Source: Paramyrothecium sp. XJ0827 (lineage: Eukaryota; Ascomycota; Sordariomycetes; Hypocreales; Stachybotryaceae). From it: a stretch of DNA of 64,000 nt. Each line of letters begins with the position of its first letter. Position 1 is the stretch's first letter. Shown piece by piece: positions 25,101-38,499 of this stretch. Location of the stretch: NCBI GenBank assembly GCA_020881915.1, contig JAJFPB010000014.1, positions 124,001 to 188,000 of the forward strand, read 5' to 3'. Made by a program: the position numbers and the translations under genes. Under the pieces are notes generated by a model, which was not told the DNA's origin, searched no databases, and saw only the letters and a program-made list of their open reading frames with translations.

Positions 25101-28100
25101 TCCTTACGGTTGTCTCAAAGACTGATGTACTTGCATCCAGGTTGCTTGACGTGGAAAAATCTGTGGTTGAGTTCACGATCGTAGATGTCGTGCTTGAAGA
25201 TGCCATGCTAAAAGATGTCGTGCTAGTTATTGTCACACTGCTTATGGTACTCGTTGGAGTGGTTGTTGGTAAGGTGCTCAGAGCTGACAAGCCTTCAGTC
25301 AGTGTAAATGAAGTGCTTCTACTTGTACTCAATGCTACTGTGCTCGTTAGCAATGAAGTAGTTGATGTGGTGACTGTAATTGAGGATCCTGTAGAGGGAT
25401 CACTCTCTAGCGCTGTGCTTGTTGTGGTGCTTGTTGATGCATATGTTGACGTTGTGGTTGTCGGCACTTCGTCTATTGTCGACTCGCTTAGGAATGATGT
25501 GCTAGTAGCCGAGGAGCTTGTCGCTGAATCGCTGAGTAGCCCTGAGCTTACTGTTACCAGGCTTGTTGATGTTGAACTTGCCGCTTCTGTGCTCTCTGTT
25601 GAGGTCGCCGTTAGGGTCGTGATCGTGGTACGCTTAGCCGTTTCCGAAGATGTTGTTGCAATAGTAGCCATGATGGTAGTGCAAAGAGTTGAACTGCTGG
25701 CTATCGAGGTAGTTTCTCCACTACTTGTTGATAATGTCGCTACCGATGAGTATGAAATATCAGAAGGACTGATTGGAGAGGTGTCTGATGTTGAATCAAA
25801 GTTGCTGGTAACCTCACTACTTGTGGAAGTGCTTAGAAGTAGGGTGCTCGAGATATCGGAGGCAGCTGACGAAGTAGACAGTGCAGTAACTGTAAGTGTG
25901 TCTTCTACGAAGCTGCTGGGTATATCCGAGCTTAGTGAAGTTGTTTCGGTAGAGCTGCTTGCCAAAACAGAAGTGGAGGAACTCATGCCTGTTGTGCTCC
26001 TCTCTGTATTTGTACTGGTCGTTGCACTTGTGTTTCCACTTCTAGCATCGGCCTCACTGCTCATAGTCCCAACCTTAGAGAAGTAAAATGTCGAAGTAGT
26101 ATTCACTTGAAGACTTGTTGAGCTTGCGTCTTCAAAAGAAGAGCCTGTGTTGAAGGCAGATGTTGACGTGCTTGTGCTAGCTGTTTGTGCTTCTAATTTT
26201 TCCGATGACACAGATATGGAGGATGATAGCAGTGAAGTACCTAATTCTGAGTTATCTGATGTCACTGGGCCGACTGACGTGGAATCAGCGCTGGTCATAT
26301 CAGTGATTGTTGTGTTGATACTGGTATCTTTAGAGTTTGCACCACTGTTGGTCCTCGAAGAACTGACGAAAGATTCGGCTACACTAGCGGTACTGAACTC
26401 GGTTGCTTGTTCTGTTGAGGGCTCTTCATTTGTCGTGGCATTGGTCGATAAAGTTGAGGGGGCAATTGAAGTCTGCACATCCTGATGACTACTTGTCGCA
26501 GTCGAGGCTGCATAGCTGGTCTCTACAATTATCAAATTGCTGATACTTGTTGGACTGGAGACTGCCATAGTCGAAATGTCCGATCCACTCGCGCTTGTCG
26601 TTGATGTTCCTTCATCTGAGCTTGCGTAACTGACTGAGGGTGGTTGATCCGAACTAGTAGAAGAATTGCCGCGGGAAGTAGTGTAGGTATCCTCAGAAAA
26701 GCTTGTAGTAGAAGTAAGGCTATCAGAGATTGTTGATGTGTCAGAAGATACGTCGCTAGAAGCTGTTGAACTACTCTTGGTATCTGTAGTTTGTACTGTT
26801 GGGGATTCTTGCACTGAAATTGTAGAACCTCCATAGCTACTAACGACAGTAACGGTATCCAAAGTACTCTCCGAAGTGCTTGTCGCCGAGTCTGAAGAGT
26901 CCAGAACCTCACTGGTGGAGTCTAGGCCACCTGTAGAACTTGTGGATGACGGGGTATCAGAAAAGGACGAAGGATCCGTTGTTTTCGCTGTTTCAATGGA
27001 GGTGACTTCATCTGTAGAAATCGAAAGATTTTCTGACGTAGTGATGTAACTTAGAAGAGAAGAATATTCGAGAGTGGAAGACAATGTCGCGTTCGAGAGT
27101 GGATCATCCAAAGACGTGCCAGTTTCAGTCGACGTAAGAGTTGATGAGGACTCAACACTCGTTAAACTAGTTATGATAGGCTCTGACGTGGTTGTTGAGA
27201 TTTCGAAGGATGAAACTTGAAGATCCGATGTTGAAGAAATTGATGTAGAGGAAATTAAATCTGTTGATGCAACTTCAGAAAGTAAGGTCGAAGTCGTGTC
27301 CATTTCAAACACGGAATTTGATGAAGACGTGGATTGAGTGTCTGTTGTTAAGAAAGAGGCGTCTGAGTTGTCGCTGAAAGTATTGTCCAGTGATATTGTA
27401 CTGCTGGATGTTTCAGAATATTCAGAATATGAAACGAGAGTTGTGAGGGATGCAATGCTGGTAGTCTCTGTTATGGCGGTCGTAGTAGTGATGAGTATAT
27501 CTGTCGTGATTTCTGTTGGTGCGTAGACATTCTCAGGACTTGATGTCGATGACTGGGCGAAGACATCCGTGCCAAATCTGGTGGAGAGTGGGGTTTCGTT
27601 TGTTGAACTTGACCATACTGAAAGTATTGCTGAGTCAATGCTCTCAGTAGGCCTTGGCTCTGTAGTAGGTTCGCTTGGCATTGCATCTGAGCTGGTCTCA
27701 TCATAGAACTCGGTTGACGATGACGTTGTGAAAGTGATCCCTGCACTGTCAGAAAGTGGCTCCGATGAAGAAATTTGCGGCTCAACCGTATCGGCCGTGA
27801 AGGTAGATGTTTCCATGAGTGGAAATGAGCCGCTGGCTGTAGAGGATACAGTCAAGGTAGATTCTGATGTCTCGGTGTCCATAATCTCTGAAAGGGAAGC
27901 AGACAGTGAATCAAAACTCAGACTTTCTTCCGTCATGCTGGAAGATGCTTCTGCTTCTGTTGTTGCTATTAATGTCTCTGGAACACTAGATGATAGGCTC
28001 GTTGATTCAATTGTGACAGCTTCTGTGGATGTAATCGGAGTGTCTGTGGTTATGACATCCAAGCTCGTCTCCAAGTTTTCACTTGTGAGGGTTGTGTCAA

Positions 28101-31100
28101 TCGATGATGCGGGGTCTGAAGGTATCAAGGTCACCTCAGAGTACGAACTTGTCGGGAGGTTTGTTGATGACTGTGTTAAGGAGTCCGTGACAGAAGTGGT
28201 AATAGCTGTAGAGTATGATGCATCCGAAGTTGAGCCTGTGTCATCTGAAGAAAGCAGAATGCTGGTAGGCGTGTCACCGGATGCCACAGAGGATATAAGC
28301 GATTCTCCAGTTACTGATAATGACTCCTCATATGATGAGCTTAATCCTGTCGATGAGAGCTCCTGGCTAGACGTCGAACTCAAGACAGTTGCTGAAGGAT
28401 TTATTGCTGAGGAAATATCCGACGTTTCTAATTCAGTGGTCAGGCTATGACTATTTGGAGCTTCACTCGAAATATCGATCGACGTAGATAGGCCCTCCAC
28501 AATAGAAGTCAGAGTGTCTTCTGTCGGCGAAGTTTCAATAGTCGAAGCCAGAATTGTTTGCCCTATATCCGTTGAATTTGGAGTAGTGACTGGACTAGAG
28601 GTCTGGTTAGATTCTGAGTTTGAGACAAGCGATGTTTGCGTAACAACACTCGATGCTTGTGACAGCGAAGACTGAGTGTCTTGCGTTGTGAAAGATGTGT
28701 CCACCGAGAAGTTCACAAATCCTGTACTGAGTGAAGTCACTGAAGAAAACGTTTGCTCAAAGGATGTTGAGCTTAATGGCTCTGTTGACATTGTGTCCGT
28801 AGCTGGCATAGTCATTGATGTGATTGTTGGCACGGAAGAGTCATCCAGGTCTGTGTAGTAGGTCCCTTCCGAATCAGAGGACCTTGTTGTCTCCGTTCGC
28901 ATTGACAACTCCGTGGGCTCTGTCGTAGGAATAGTCGTGCTTGATACCAAATTGTCTCCTGATTGCACATTAGAAGTAGTATCCGATGATACCGGAACTT
29001 CTGACATGTCGGTTTCTGTTATTTCTGTGGCTAATATTGAATTATCCGATGATACTATGAGAAAACTCGTTTCTGTTAAGGTCGAAACTTCCGTAAGTGA
29101 AGTTGCGTCTAAAGAGGTTTCTATTGCCGAGGTTGCCGTTACTGAAGATAATGACTCTGTAGTCTCTGCAGTCTCTGTAGTCTCTGTAGTCTCTGTAGTC
29201 TCTGTAGTCTCTGTGGCTTCCGCAGTCGCATCGGACGAAATAATTTCCGATGATATTGAAGAAGTCATCGAGTTGACAGTCGAAGTTATCTCTGAAAGTC
29301 CCAATGATTCAACTAAACTCGGGTCCACTGCAATTTCTATAGTTGAGAGTCCTTGTGTAAATATGGGGAGCCCTTCTTCCGATGAAGACGAGACTGCAAT
29401 TTCAGCTGACGAGGACAACAGTGCTGTTGATTCTAAGGTTTCTATCGATACGGTAGATTGTGTGGGCTCCGAAGCTATCGATGTCGAAGATTCTTCTGAG
29501 GAAGTCGACGGAAGGCTTTCGACAGGTGTGTCCATAGACTCAGTAGTAGTAGATGATACCGTATCTTGTGAATCTGTTGTTAATAAATCATCACTTGAGC
29601 TTACCGTGGTATCAAGTGATGCCCTTGAACTTATATCGAATGTTGAAGTTATCGACATCGCTGAGTTATCTGTCGTCCCTTCAAATGACAGTTCGAAATA
29701 AATACTGTCCGATGTAGTTTGTGTGGGTAAGACACTTTCAATCAGGTTTGAGCTAGTAAGCAGTACTGTTGTTTCGTTAATTGTGTCTGGGGAGCTAATT
29801 GAGCTTTGAGCTGAAATCTCAATTGTTTCCTGCACAGATGTTGAACCAGTTGATGATAGAGAGCTGACTTCGACACTAGCACTAGTGTTGATGCTTGTTG
29901 AACTGGAGAGCAAGGACATACCACCAACTTCCACTGTGGTGGAAGTCAAAGTGGACAGCTCTACTTCAGAATAATCTGTGCTAGGAAGACTTTGAGTTGA
30001 GAGAGGGCTGTACAGGGAAGTAGTATTATCTTGCCGGAAGGAAGTGAAAGAGACTGTAACATCCTCGAAGGTCGTCATGTCTGACGTGGATAACGTTGTT
30101 TCCGCCATGGCTTCTACAAACGACGAAGTCGACGTATCTGATTCGGACTCAGATGGCGCCACTGTAACTTCTTCCGAGGATGTGGAGGATATATTCGATG
30201 TAAAATCGGATACAAAGCTACTAAGCTGGTCTGCACCTGAGCTTGTCAAGGCGGACACGGTGTCTTGCACAGTGATAAACGCCGTTGAAGACTCTGTCGT
30301 AACCACTGAAACAGTGATGCCTATCGACTGAGTCGTGGTTGTCACCGGGTCGTCTCCAGTCAGGCTTGGAGAGGTGTTTGGGTCTTGGCTGATACTTGTG
30401 GTAGTCGATATGTATAATTCAGAGCCACTGGGCGTAGAAATCTCAGATGCATCCTCCGTTGGAGTATCTGTCAAGGGCGTGTCCACGATTGAACTGCTCC
30501 TCGGCGTGTTTGAGCCTGTCATCTCATATGTGCTGATAATTGTGAAACTGAGTGATAATGACAATTCAGTGTCCTGGCTTGTGAATTCAGCAGAAAGTGT
30601 CTCACTGAACACAGTTGACTGGGGTGTTGTTCTGTTGTCTTCAGACGAACCAGATTCGCTTATACTAGTTGTATCCAGTGTCACTTCTTCTCTAGTAGAA
30701 TATGAGACAGTCATCATGTCTGATGTTGTTTCTTTGGCGCTGTCCACTCCACTTGCCGTTTCGAAGTCACTTACTGTTCCAGATGTGTCCTCGAATCCAC
30801 TGGTACTAGCTGATGAAGTGCGTGAATACAGCATAGTGCCTCCTCCCGAAGTGGCATCAGTGAGAGTACTATTTTCGGACGCGACGGGAGTGTCAAGTCC
30901 CGAGCTCGTTTGGTCTGGTGCAGACACTGATGTAGTCAATAGCTCAACACTTATGGAAAATTCGCCACTTGTCATCATGGATGCATTTTCCGCTACCGAT
31001 GTGACTTCAGTTGTTGAAATAGCCTCAGATATAGACACGACCTCTGATGTTGTAGTGGATGTCGTATCAAGGATTGTGATTGACGAACCCTCAGTATACA

Positions 31101-34100
31101 TGGCGGTGCTACCTAATGAAGTGATTGGTGTCGATTCGCTTATCAGCATTGTTACTTCCGTGGAACTATGCTGCTCAGGTGACGTGATTTCGACAGTCAA
31201 AGTTTCAGTGCTTGTCGAAATGACTTCGTCCAATGTAGTAGATAGATCTACCGTTGTTAAGCTTAAAATCCCTTGGCTTGCCGCTTCTGAAATCATTGTG
31301 GTATTGTAATTAGTCGTAGTATCTTCAATGATCGAAATCTTCTCGCTCGTGGATATATTCTCCGTTATGAGGTCTATTGTTGGAGTTGTGAAAAAATCCT
31401 CCGAAGTTATCAAATCCGGTGTTGAGGATTGCTCCCAAGTGCTAATAATATCAAACTGGGAACTTGAGTGTTCTGATGTGAGATTTGTCGGCAGCTCGGA
31501 AACGAGGCTTTCCGTCATATCAGATGATAAATCGCTCGAAGGTTCCCTAATAGTCGTAGCGCTCACACTGATGAGGCCTTCTGACATTTCTGGCGTTTCC
31601 GTAACAATTTCAACGCTTGATGTCTGCGCAGTAAAAGACGTGGCTTTATTACTAGAAGTGATTTCTTCCGCCAAACTAGTATCAATACTAGGGGCACTTG
31701 TGGTAATTAAAGATTTTGAGATTTTAAGACTTTCGAAAGTAGTCAAGTTTCTGGACGTTATTGAAGGGTCTGGAATGGTGTTAGACTCGGTGCTACTTGC
31801 AGAGAGTGAGGTCGTCTCGAGCTTTGATGTCGTAAGAGCCAGCGAAGTGGCGGTTTCTGTCGCGCCCTCAATACTTGTAATATTGTCCTCCGTGGTCAGT
31901 CTAATTTCGGTGATGGCCCACGAATCTGAACTTAAACTTGTGGTTTGCACTATTTCTTTGTCAGAAGTGATAATAGAACTTCCGAAGCCACCGCTTTCTT
32001 CATAAATAGCAGTTGACTCTATGAGAGATGTCGAAACCATGAGATCAAATATCGTGCTCAAATCACCCCCGCTCCGCGGATTGGTCGATTGCTGAGTACC
32101 TGAGGTTGTTCCTAGTGACAGGAGCTCATCAAATGAGCTATATAAAGTTGTCTCAGTTTGAACAGGTGCCGTCGAGCTCAACACAAGGCCACTGGTGCCT
32201 GTCTCGAGGTGTGAACTACTTGTCGTAATGAGGTATGACGGGGAATTCTTGTTCCCAGAGGTGTCTAAGCTAGAACCAAGTTCCAATTCCGAGTTTTCGA
32301 AGCTACTAGATCGAACAGACTCTTCTTCGCTCGAGTTTGCGTTTGTCTCGCGGTGTGAGCTGGTCATAACAATTTCAGATGTAACAAGTTCGGAGGTGGA
32401 CAAAGCTATGGTGGAATGAAATGTTGTGGTAGTCGCGGCAGATTGATAATCTGATGTCGCAACAGGTTCCTTGGAAGAGGCAGAAAGCATAGAAGGAGGC
32501 TCGGTAAAGCTTTCTGTTGATGAAGCCAGTTCAGATAATACGAAGGTTGGCACGACTTTCAAACTTTCAGAACTATCGGAAAAGGAGGCAATTGAAGTCT
32601 GCTTTTGTGTGTTTTGAGTTTCAATGTCACCATATGACGTTGATGTTTGCTCGACGATCGTTGCATTAGTTTCGCTTGGCGAAGTCTGTGTGGAATTGTG
32701 GTGCAGGAATGACCCAGTAGAAGTGAATGATCGGGCATCAGTAGTATGGATGATCGGCTAAGACTGGGATTTTCAGGCGGTGGTATCGATGTAGTAGACA
32801 AGACCTCCAGGCTAGACAATATGCTCTCCGTGGTCAATGTGGTGAAGTCGATTCGTGTTCCCATAGAGTTCAACACGGTTTGTGACAAGTTGACATTGTC
32901 AGTCGATTTCGATTCGAGACTGGAACTACTTGTAGCAGTCCAAGTGCTGAGCGTGGTAGTTGGTGTCGTCACATCCACAGATTCAGAAACAATGAAAGTT
33001 AATCCATCACTTTCCCTAACTGTTGACACAGGGGGAGATTCTGTCGTACTTGGTGTTGTCTCATATGCTAGAGTTGAGAATGAATCAACGTTGCTGGAAG
33101 CCATTGTAAGTCCAGTATAAACGCTTGAGCTCGTCCTGCTGTTAGTTCCGATAAAGGAGAAAGGAAGAGATGATACACTTTGAATTGCCCCGCTGCGTGT
33201 TGTAGTGCCGCTGCCCTCCAAAGTAGATGATGTTGCTTCAGTCGCCTGTCTTGAATTACTAGTTCCAGAAACTAGACTGGTTGTGCTTATAAAGGAGCTC
33301 TTAGAGCGACTATCAATTGTTGTTGTTTCGGAACTATGAACTAACTCGGTAGACGAAGAAAAGCTTGCAATCTGAACGGTAGATTCGCCTGGAAAATTGG
33401 AGCTTTCTGATGAGCTGTCGATCGTCGCTAGGCTTGTTGTCTCTTTTGAATAAACCGAGCTTGGCTCGAAGGAAAGTGTGGAGCTGGAGAGCAAGGTCCC
33501 CTCGGTAAAACTCACTGTGGCCAGGGATTCCTCGGTTGATATACTTTCAGTCGGAGTTACACCGCTAACGCTGATCTCATTTGAGCTACTGACAGTCTCA
33601 GCACTTACAGTGCCATCAATGCCTGTAGCGCTGCTCAGTATCGAAAATGGTGAGGAATTTAGGATACTATCACTCTGAAGCTGACTTGACGTGGGTGCAT
33701 TCGTAGTCCATTTATGAGTTGTGCTGGTTGTATGAATCAAATCTTTACTTGACTCTGCAATAGTTGAAGTTGTTGCAATACCTGTCTCTGAAATTGTTGA
33801 GGTATGATCTTTCGATGCGCTTGTGGATACCTCAGGAATAGACATGGATCTCGATATAGTCTCTATTGTTGAGGCGGAAGAAGCTGGGTTGGTGCTACTG
33901 GGGACTTTTGGATCCGATAATATGGCTTCTGAGTCTTTCGATGTATTACTACTGGAAGTTACAACGACTAAACTGGAAAAGTGAGATGTCGTAGTCTTAT
34001 CTGTAGTAGCAGAAAGAGGGGAGCTGAAGCTAGATGAGTCCCATGGAACTGAAGACGTATAAGATGATGTCGAAATTATACTTGCAGAGTTCTCCTGCGA

Positions 34101-37100
34101 GCTCAAGCCGACTTGCGAGAAATTACCTATGATTGCGGAAGAAGCTTCCTTCCCAGAGGTAGGCTGGGTTGCCAAGTCAGTCGTTAAATCTCTCATCGTA
34201 AGGGTAGTTATTTGACTCATATAATCCGACTGGGGCGTTGTCTTGGAAGTACTATTCGCCAGGAGAGAACCCCCTGCATATGAGCCATACGATTGAGACG
34301 TGGGATCAGAGGGGTCCGCAGATCGGGTGCTGCTCCTTCGTTTTGAACTTGAGCTGTTCATAACAGAGCTCACATGGGTGCTATAGAATAGAGTTTCAAT
34401 CGATTCGGTGGTTTTGGAGGCTGGCTGGACCGAGGTAATCGTTGACAACACAGATGCGGCCGAGGCATTGCGTCCCAAGACATCTAGAATGACAGATGTA
34501 CTACTATCAAAGTCTGAACCGTCGTTTTGATTAAGGGTCGAATTTGCAGAAGTGGTGGAGACTCCAAACCCAGAAGTCATGACCGCATTCGAAGTAGCAG
34601 GGGTTTCACTTCCATACAATGATGAGTCTATGTATTTAGACGAGCTGGTAATGCTACCAGACTCCCCCGAGGCTGAGTTAGAAGTGGCAGACCATGTGAA
34701 ACTCTCATTGCTAGTGCTTGCAATGATCGATTCGACAGACGATTCTAAGACCGTGTTTTGTGATTGCAGAAATTCCGAGGAAAGTCTAATTGTTTTCACC
34801 GGTGAGGAAATTCCAGAAAGTAGATCTCTAGTTAAAGAGGGAGAGTTTCGAATCTTATCGCTCGTAGAAACCAGGGAAATTGGTTCATCTGTAGAGCTCG
34901 ATGAACTCGTCGAGCTTGTCGTCTCAAGTGTTTCATGAGTATTAGTTGAAGTTGTGTACTTCAGTGTCATGGAGACAGTGTCACTCAACCTAGTCCCTGG
35001 CTTTATAGAACCAGCTGTCGTTGGCTGACTGACACTACTCCCGGCCAATGGCAGCACCCGCTCGGTCGAAGAGATCGTAGTTATTAAGTTAACCGTCTTG
35101 GAAGATGATGTTCCCGTTGTTCCCAAAGTCAATGATGCAGTTTTGGTAGGCTCAGTCTCTTTTCGGCTAGAGGTTGGGCTCTTACTTTCTGTAGCTGTGC
35201 TACTACGTGCATTACTACTCAAACCCTCATAGGTTGTAGAAGAGCGACCAAATGTTATCGTGGGAATAGATGAGCTACTCGTAAAACTTTGCGAAGTTTC
35301 GGATGCCACTGTATTCTTCATTATATCGGTGGTTGAAAGCCCATTCGTATGAGTCTTGGTGTGAGACTGAACAACGGAAGGTGATTTCAAGCTTGATTCG
35401 GTGAGGTGATGGGTAGATGTGTTTTCGTCTGTAGGCAATGCCGCACTGATACCATTAGATGCCAACGAAGTTGTGGAGATTCGTGGATTAGTAGATGGGA
35501 ACGAAGACATAGAAAGTCGCGCGGCTGTTGAACTCGACCAACTTGTAAGATCTTCTCCATAACTACTGTCTCCTCCGGCCATGGTGCTTAAAGTCAGCCT
35601 TGAGATCTGCAGAGAGGTGCCAGTCGATCTCGTTTCTGTACTGCTTGTATAATGCCAAATCGTCCGTTCAGTTAAGGTCGGGCTTAACGATGAAGATGAA
35701 CTGATTGTGCTGAATAGTACAGTTGTTGACCGTGTAGTTTCAATTTTGGTTGCAACTCCTCTAGAGACTTGTTCACCATTCCTGGTGGAATCTCCAGCTT
35801 TGGTGGTTTGTAGCATAGTGTAAGAAGAAGTAGTAGTAGTAGAGGCATACAAGACACTGTTGTAGCTGCCTGGTGTTGTTGACTCAGCTTCCGAGGTTGT
35901 TTCGATCTCTTGGAATGATCTTGTAGAAAACCATGAGGTGTTGTGATGGAAGAAGCTATTAGTTTGTATTATTGTGGTGGATTGATCGCTGAACCCAAAG
36001 GATTCATTGGTGGAGATCTCGCTTGATGACATCAATGTTGAAGTTGTCAGTGAGTATAGATCAGAAGGGGATGCAGTCCTAATCAATGACAGCGACTCCG
36101 CAATCTCGCCTGTGGAAAGAGAGAGCTGCTTTGTCGAATAAGACCCAGTGTGTGAGGTTAAAGCTGAGGTTCCAATAGTTTTAATCGAGGTATTATTTTG
36201 TGAAATTGTGGGTGAACGCGCTGTGGATGGCCTGGTTGCTATCGCAGTATTCTGACCTGGAGAAGTACTTCCCGAGTCTAAGTTCAGTGTGGTTGTCTCT
36301 TGTATAGTTTTCGATAACGATGACGATTCCGCAGAACTAGAAAAGGAGGGCGAAGCAGGCCCTCCCGAGCGCGATGCGTTAGAGACAGAAGGCATTTGCG
36401 GGCTATTTAGTCCTGTATTGGTGGAAGACAGAATTTCGGCGCCACTAGTCGTCAAATCGTATTTAGGAGTTGAAGTTGCAGTAGAGATATCTACAGCATT
36501 ATCAGTCTGGCGAATTGCTGTCAAGACCGGGCGCATTGGTAGCAGGCTTGTTGTGGTCGAATAGGCCGTTGTCTGCACCAGCCTGTGTCTCTGCATTGGG
36601 CTCAAAATGTAGACTCTTCCAATGGTCTCCGCTGGTGGCGAAGGAGGAAAAGTAACCGTGAGTATGAAGTCACCGTCGTAAGTTGTTCTCAGTGTTTCAA
36701 ATGATCCTCTAAACTCGTGCTTCGTAGAATCTGGAAGAACAACAAGCAAGGATTGAATGCGGTCAGAGTGTTCAGATTGCAATTTGATGGTGATTGGGGA
36801 AGGATTTCCCATCCCTGACACCGACCAAGCCTTTGTTGAGGTCGGACGTGGATGGACATAGCCATGCGGCTGCGGGACACGTTGAACCAGGACATAGAAT
36901 GAGCCCTCATCCTCGCACGACTTCAACACAAACCTCAGCGGCTTTCCAGTGCCAGTGGCGTCAAGAAAGAGTGTCCTCTCCGCTGAAGGCTCGGCAATAT
37001 CGTCCGTACAGTAGAATGGAGCCAAAACAGGTCGCAACTCGGCATTTTTTAGGGGCAACGTGATGATGAATAATGTGCTGTCGGCAAATCCTTTTATGGC

Positions 37101-37676
37101 AACAACGTTGGGCTTTTCAGCCCCTTCTATGAAATCGCCATTGGGGCTCTCCTCAATTACCAGGCTTGACGCCGTAGGCAATGAGCCATGAATGAGCTCA
37201 TTCAGCACGATAACTGTGCCAGTCCCCTCGTTGTTGCTGGGATCAAGGGTGACAGCACCGATCCCCGTTGTACCAGAGCCTTCTCCAAGGATTGTCGTAT
37301 AAGATGCCGCACGAGCTTGTGTTTCACCTGGAATGCTAATCTTACATCAGTGATAACGCATCACGAAATCTTCCAACAGGCCTTACCATTCCGTGTAAGT
37401 AATAATGGTTTCCTGTGAGAGGATGGTAGTCTCAATTGTGACTGGAGCATTCGTCACAACCAGACTACTATCAACCCCAAGAACAAGAACAGTATTGTAT
37501 GGTACGTAGGCACTGATGTACGTGGGTCGTTTCACAACCAGCTCAATTGGTTGGAGGTCGACCGACGTGATGTCAACACGACACCGTGGCTGGGTGAGGA
37601 TATACGATGGTGGTAGCGCGTCTACTCCTCCTAGGAACCGGATGGCAGCAACTAGTGCCCAAAGACAGGGTAGCAT
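22123..37676 (-). CDS. Giant Ser/Thr-rich mucin-like secreted surface protein
   Basis: Exon 1 is 37387-37676, followed by a 51-nt intron (GTAAGG...ATTAG) and a frame open to about 32760. The Ser/Thr-rich coding then continues in another frame from 32757 to the stop at 22123. A 47-nt GTCTTG...CTTAG intron at 32758-32804 would restore one frame and give 5,151 aa; otherwise one base is missing there. The N-terminus MLPCLWALVAAI looks like a signal peptide. Residues of about 95-140 contain TTILGEGSGTTGIGAVTLDP and GTGTVIV, similar to fungal flocculin repeats. Then come roughly 4,800 residues dominated by Ser and Thr, expected to be densely O-mannosylated, with local short tandem arrays. The last 165 residues (22126-22615) are Cys-rich with 12 cysteines in two similar halves. 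No GPI signal is visible. Likely role: cell-wall adhesin or coat; this is inference. Confidence 0.75.
22126..22615 (-). other. Duplicated Cys-rich C-terminal domain of the giant protein
   Basis: After the last Ser/Thr repeats the protein changes to a non-repetitive domain with 12 cysteines. Two halves share the pattern C-x3-LGP-[YF]-x-T, then AC-L, then a short helix and C-L: first NGCQTDLGPYATLNTD, later VTCGQELGPFNTGTTAACL. I do not recognise the domain. Confidence 0.7.
23409..23490 (-). repeat. 15-bp tandem repeat encoding TTPTS units
   Basis: About five copies of a 15-bp unit (plus strand CTTGTTGGAGTGGTG) inside the giant gene. It encodes a Thr-Pro-rich pentapeptide. Confidence 0.85.
24038..24142 (-). 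repeat. Second 15-bp tandem repeat encoding TTPTS units
   Basis: Seven near-identical copies of GATGTAGGCGTCGTA (plus strand) with T/C and A/G changes at third positions. It codes for the same pentapeptide as the array at 23.4 kb but with different codons. Confidence 0.85.
24173..24281 (-). repeat. 9-bp tandem repeat encoding Ser-Thr-Thr units
   Basis: About twelve nearly identical copies of GTAGTAGAG (plus strand), a minisatellite-like array in frame with the giant protein. Confidence 0.85.
29162..29215 (-). repeat. 9-bp tandem repeat encoding Thr-Glu-Thr units
   Basis: Six copies of GTCTCTGTA (plus strand) with single changes in the outer copies, in frame in the giant gene. Confidence 0.85.
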
Positions 37677-38499
37677 GATAAATATCACGCATAACGAGCC
37701 TTTACCATGAGACCATGCTCGTTCCCGACAGAGCCAATCGATGGCGAAGCGTTTCTCCCAGAAGCCAGTGAGTTGCTCAAGACGCAATTTTCACGTCGGC
37801 CCGGCAGACATACGTGTACTTTGCATGATTACCACTGCAATCCAGCTGTTTGAAACACGGAATGCAGCCTGTGGCGTACGCGGTAATGAGGCTGAATCTT
37901 TTTGACACATTGATCAGAAGTCCACAGCACAACGGAAAGGCACCCTGCCTACGTGCGCTGACGCAACTAACTCGGTATTTAGTAGTATACGATTTCTATT
38001 TCTCGAGAGCGTCAGCACATTATAACATCTTACGAAGTGCGATTTGTGGCACTGAGCAGACTCTCGTGTTAGGCTTCTCACCATGTCTCACTTGCCACAC
38101 CACCATGATCCAGAATGGACCTTAAGGGCACCACATTCCAGTTGCATGGTTCGGCTGGTGGAACCAATAAAATTCAAGACCTTCGACGAAGCCAAGGCAT
38201 TACTCTTTACCCTGATGTCTCGAGTCAAAGCTGTTACCGGGCTGTTGTGATGGCGAACAATGAGATATATGGAGCTTTTCGGCAGTCGCCCGTTTACCCT
38301 ATTGTTCTTCCTGACGGCAATGAATGCTCTAGGTCCGGAATTTTCAGTATGTTCCCGAGCAACTGCATGAACAATAAGAGTAAATCTTCCCCCGAACAAT
38401 GGTGGGCAGATTAGGACCGCTCTCTTCCAAAACAATGCGTTGTGGAAGGTTCTCTTTTCCAGATGCCTAAGCCTATCCATTCGCCTGGTGGACATATCC
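37677..38499. other. Divergent intergenic region between two surface-protein genes
   Basis: It separates the start of the giant gene (minus, 37676) from the small secreted-protein gene (plus, 38500) and so should contain both promoters. No coding segment is supported in it. Confidence 0.5.

Noticed and set aside
22724..32419. Long Val-rich open frames on the plus strand (for example 22724-24625, 24935-26086, 30335-31309)
   Set aside because: They are mirror images of Thr/Ser codons of the minus-strand mucin gene; they have no signal peptide, no domain and a near-random Val-Val-Asp composition, while the minus strand has a signal peptide and a Cys-rich end.
22123..32562. The 3' part of the giant gene as an independent gene starting at 32562
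   Set aside because: The only start there is a TTG; the same frame stays open and Ser/Thr-rich upstream to 32757, and there is no signal peptide or promoter at that point.
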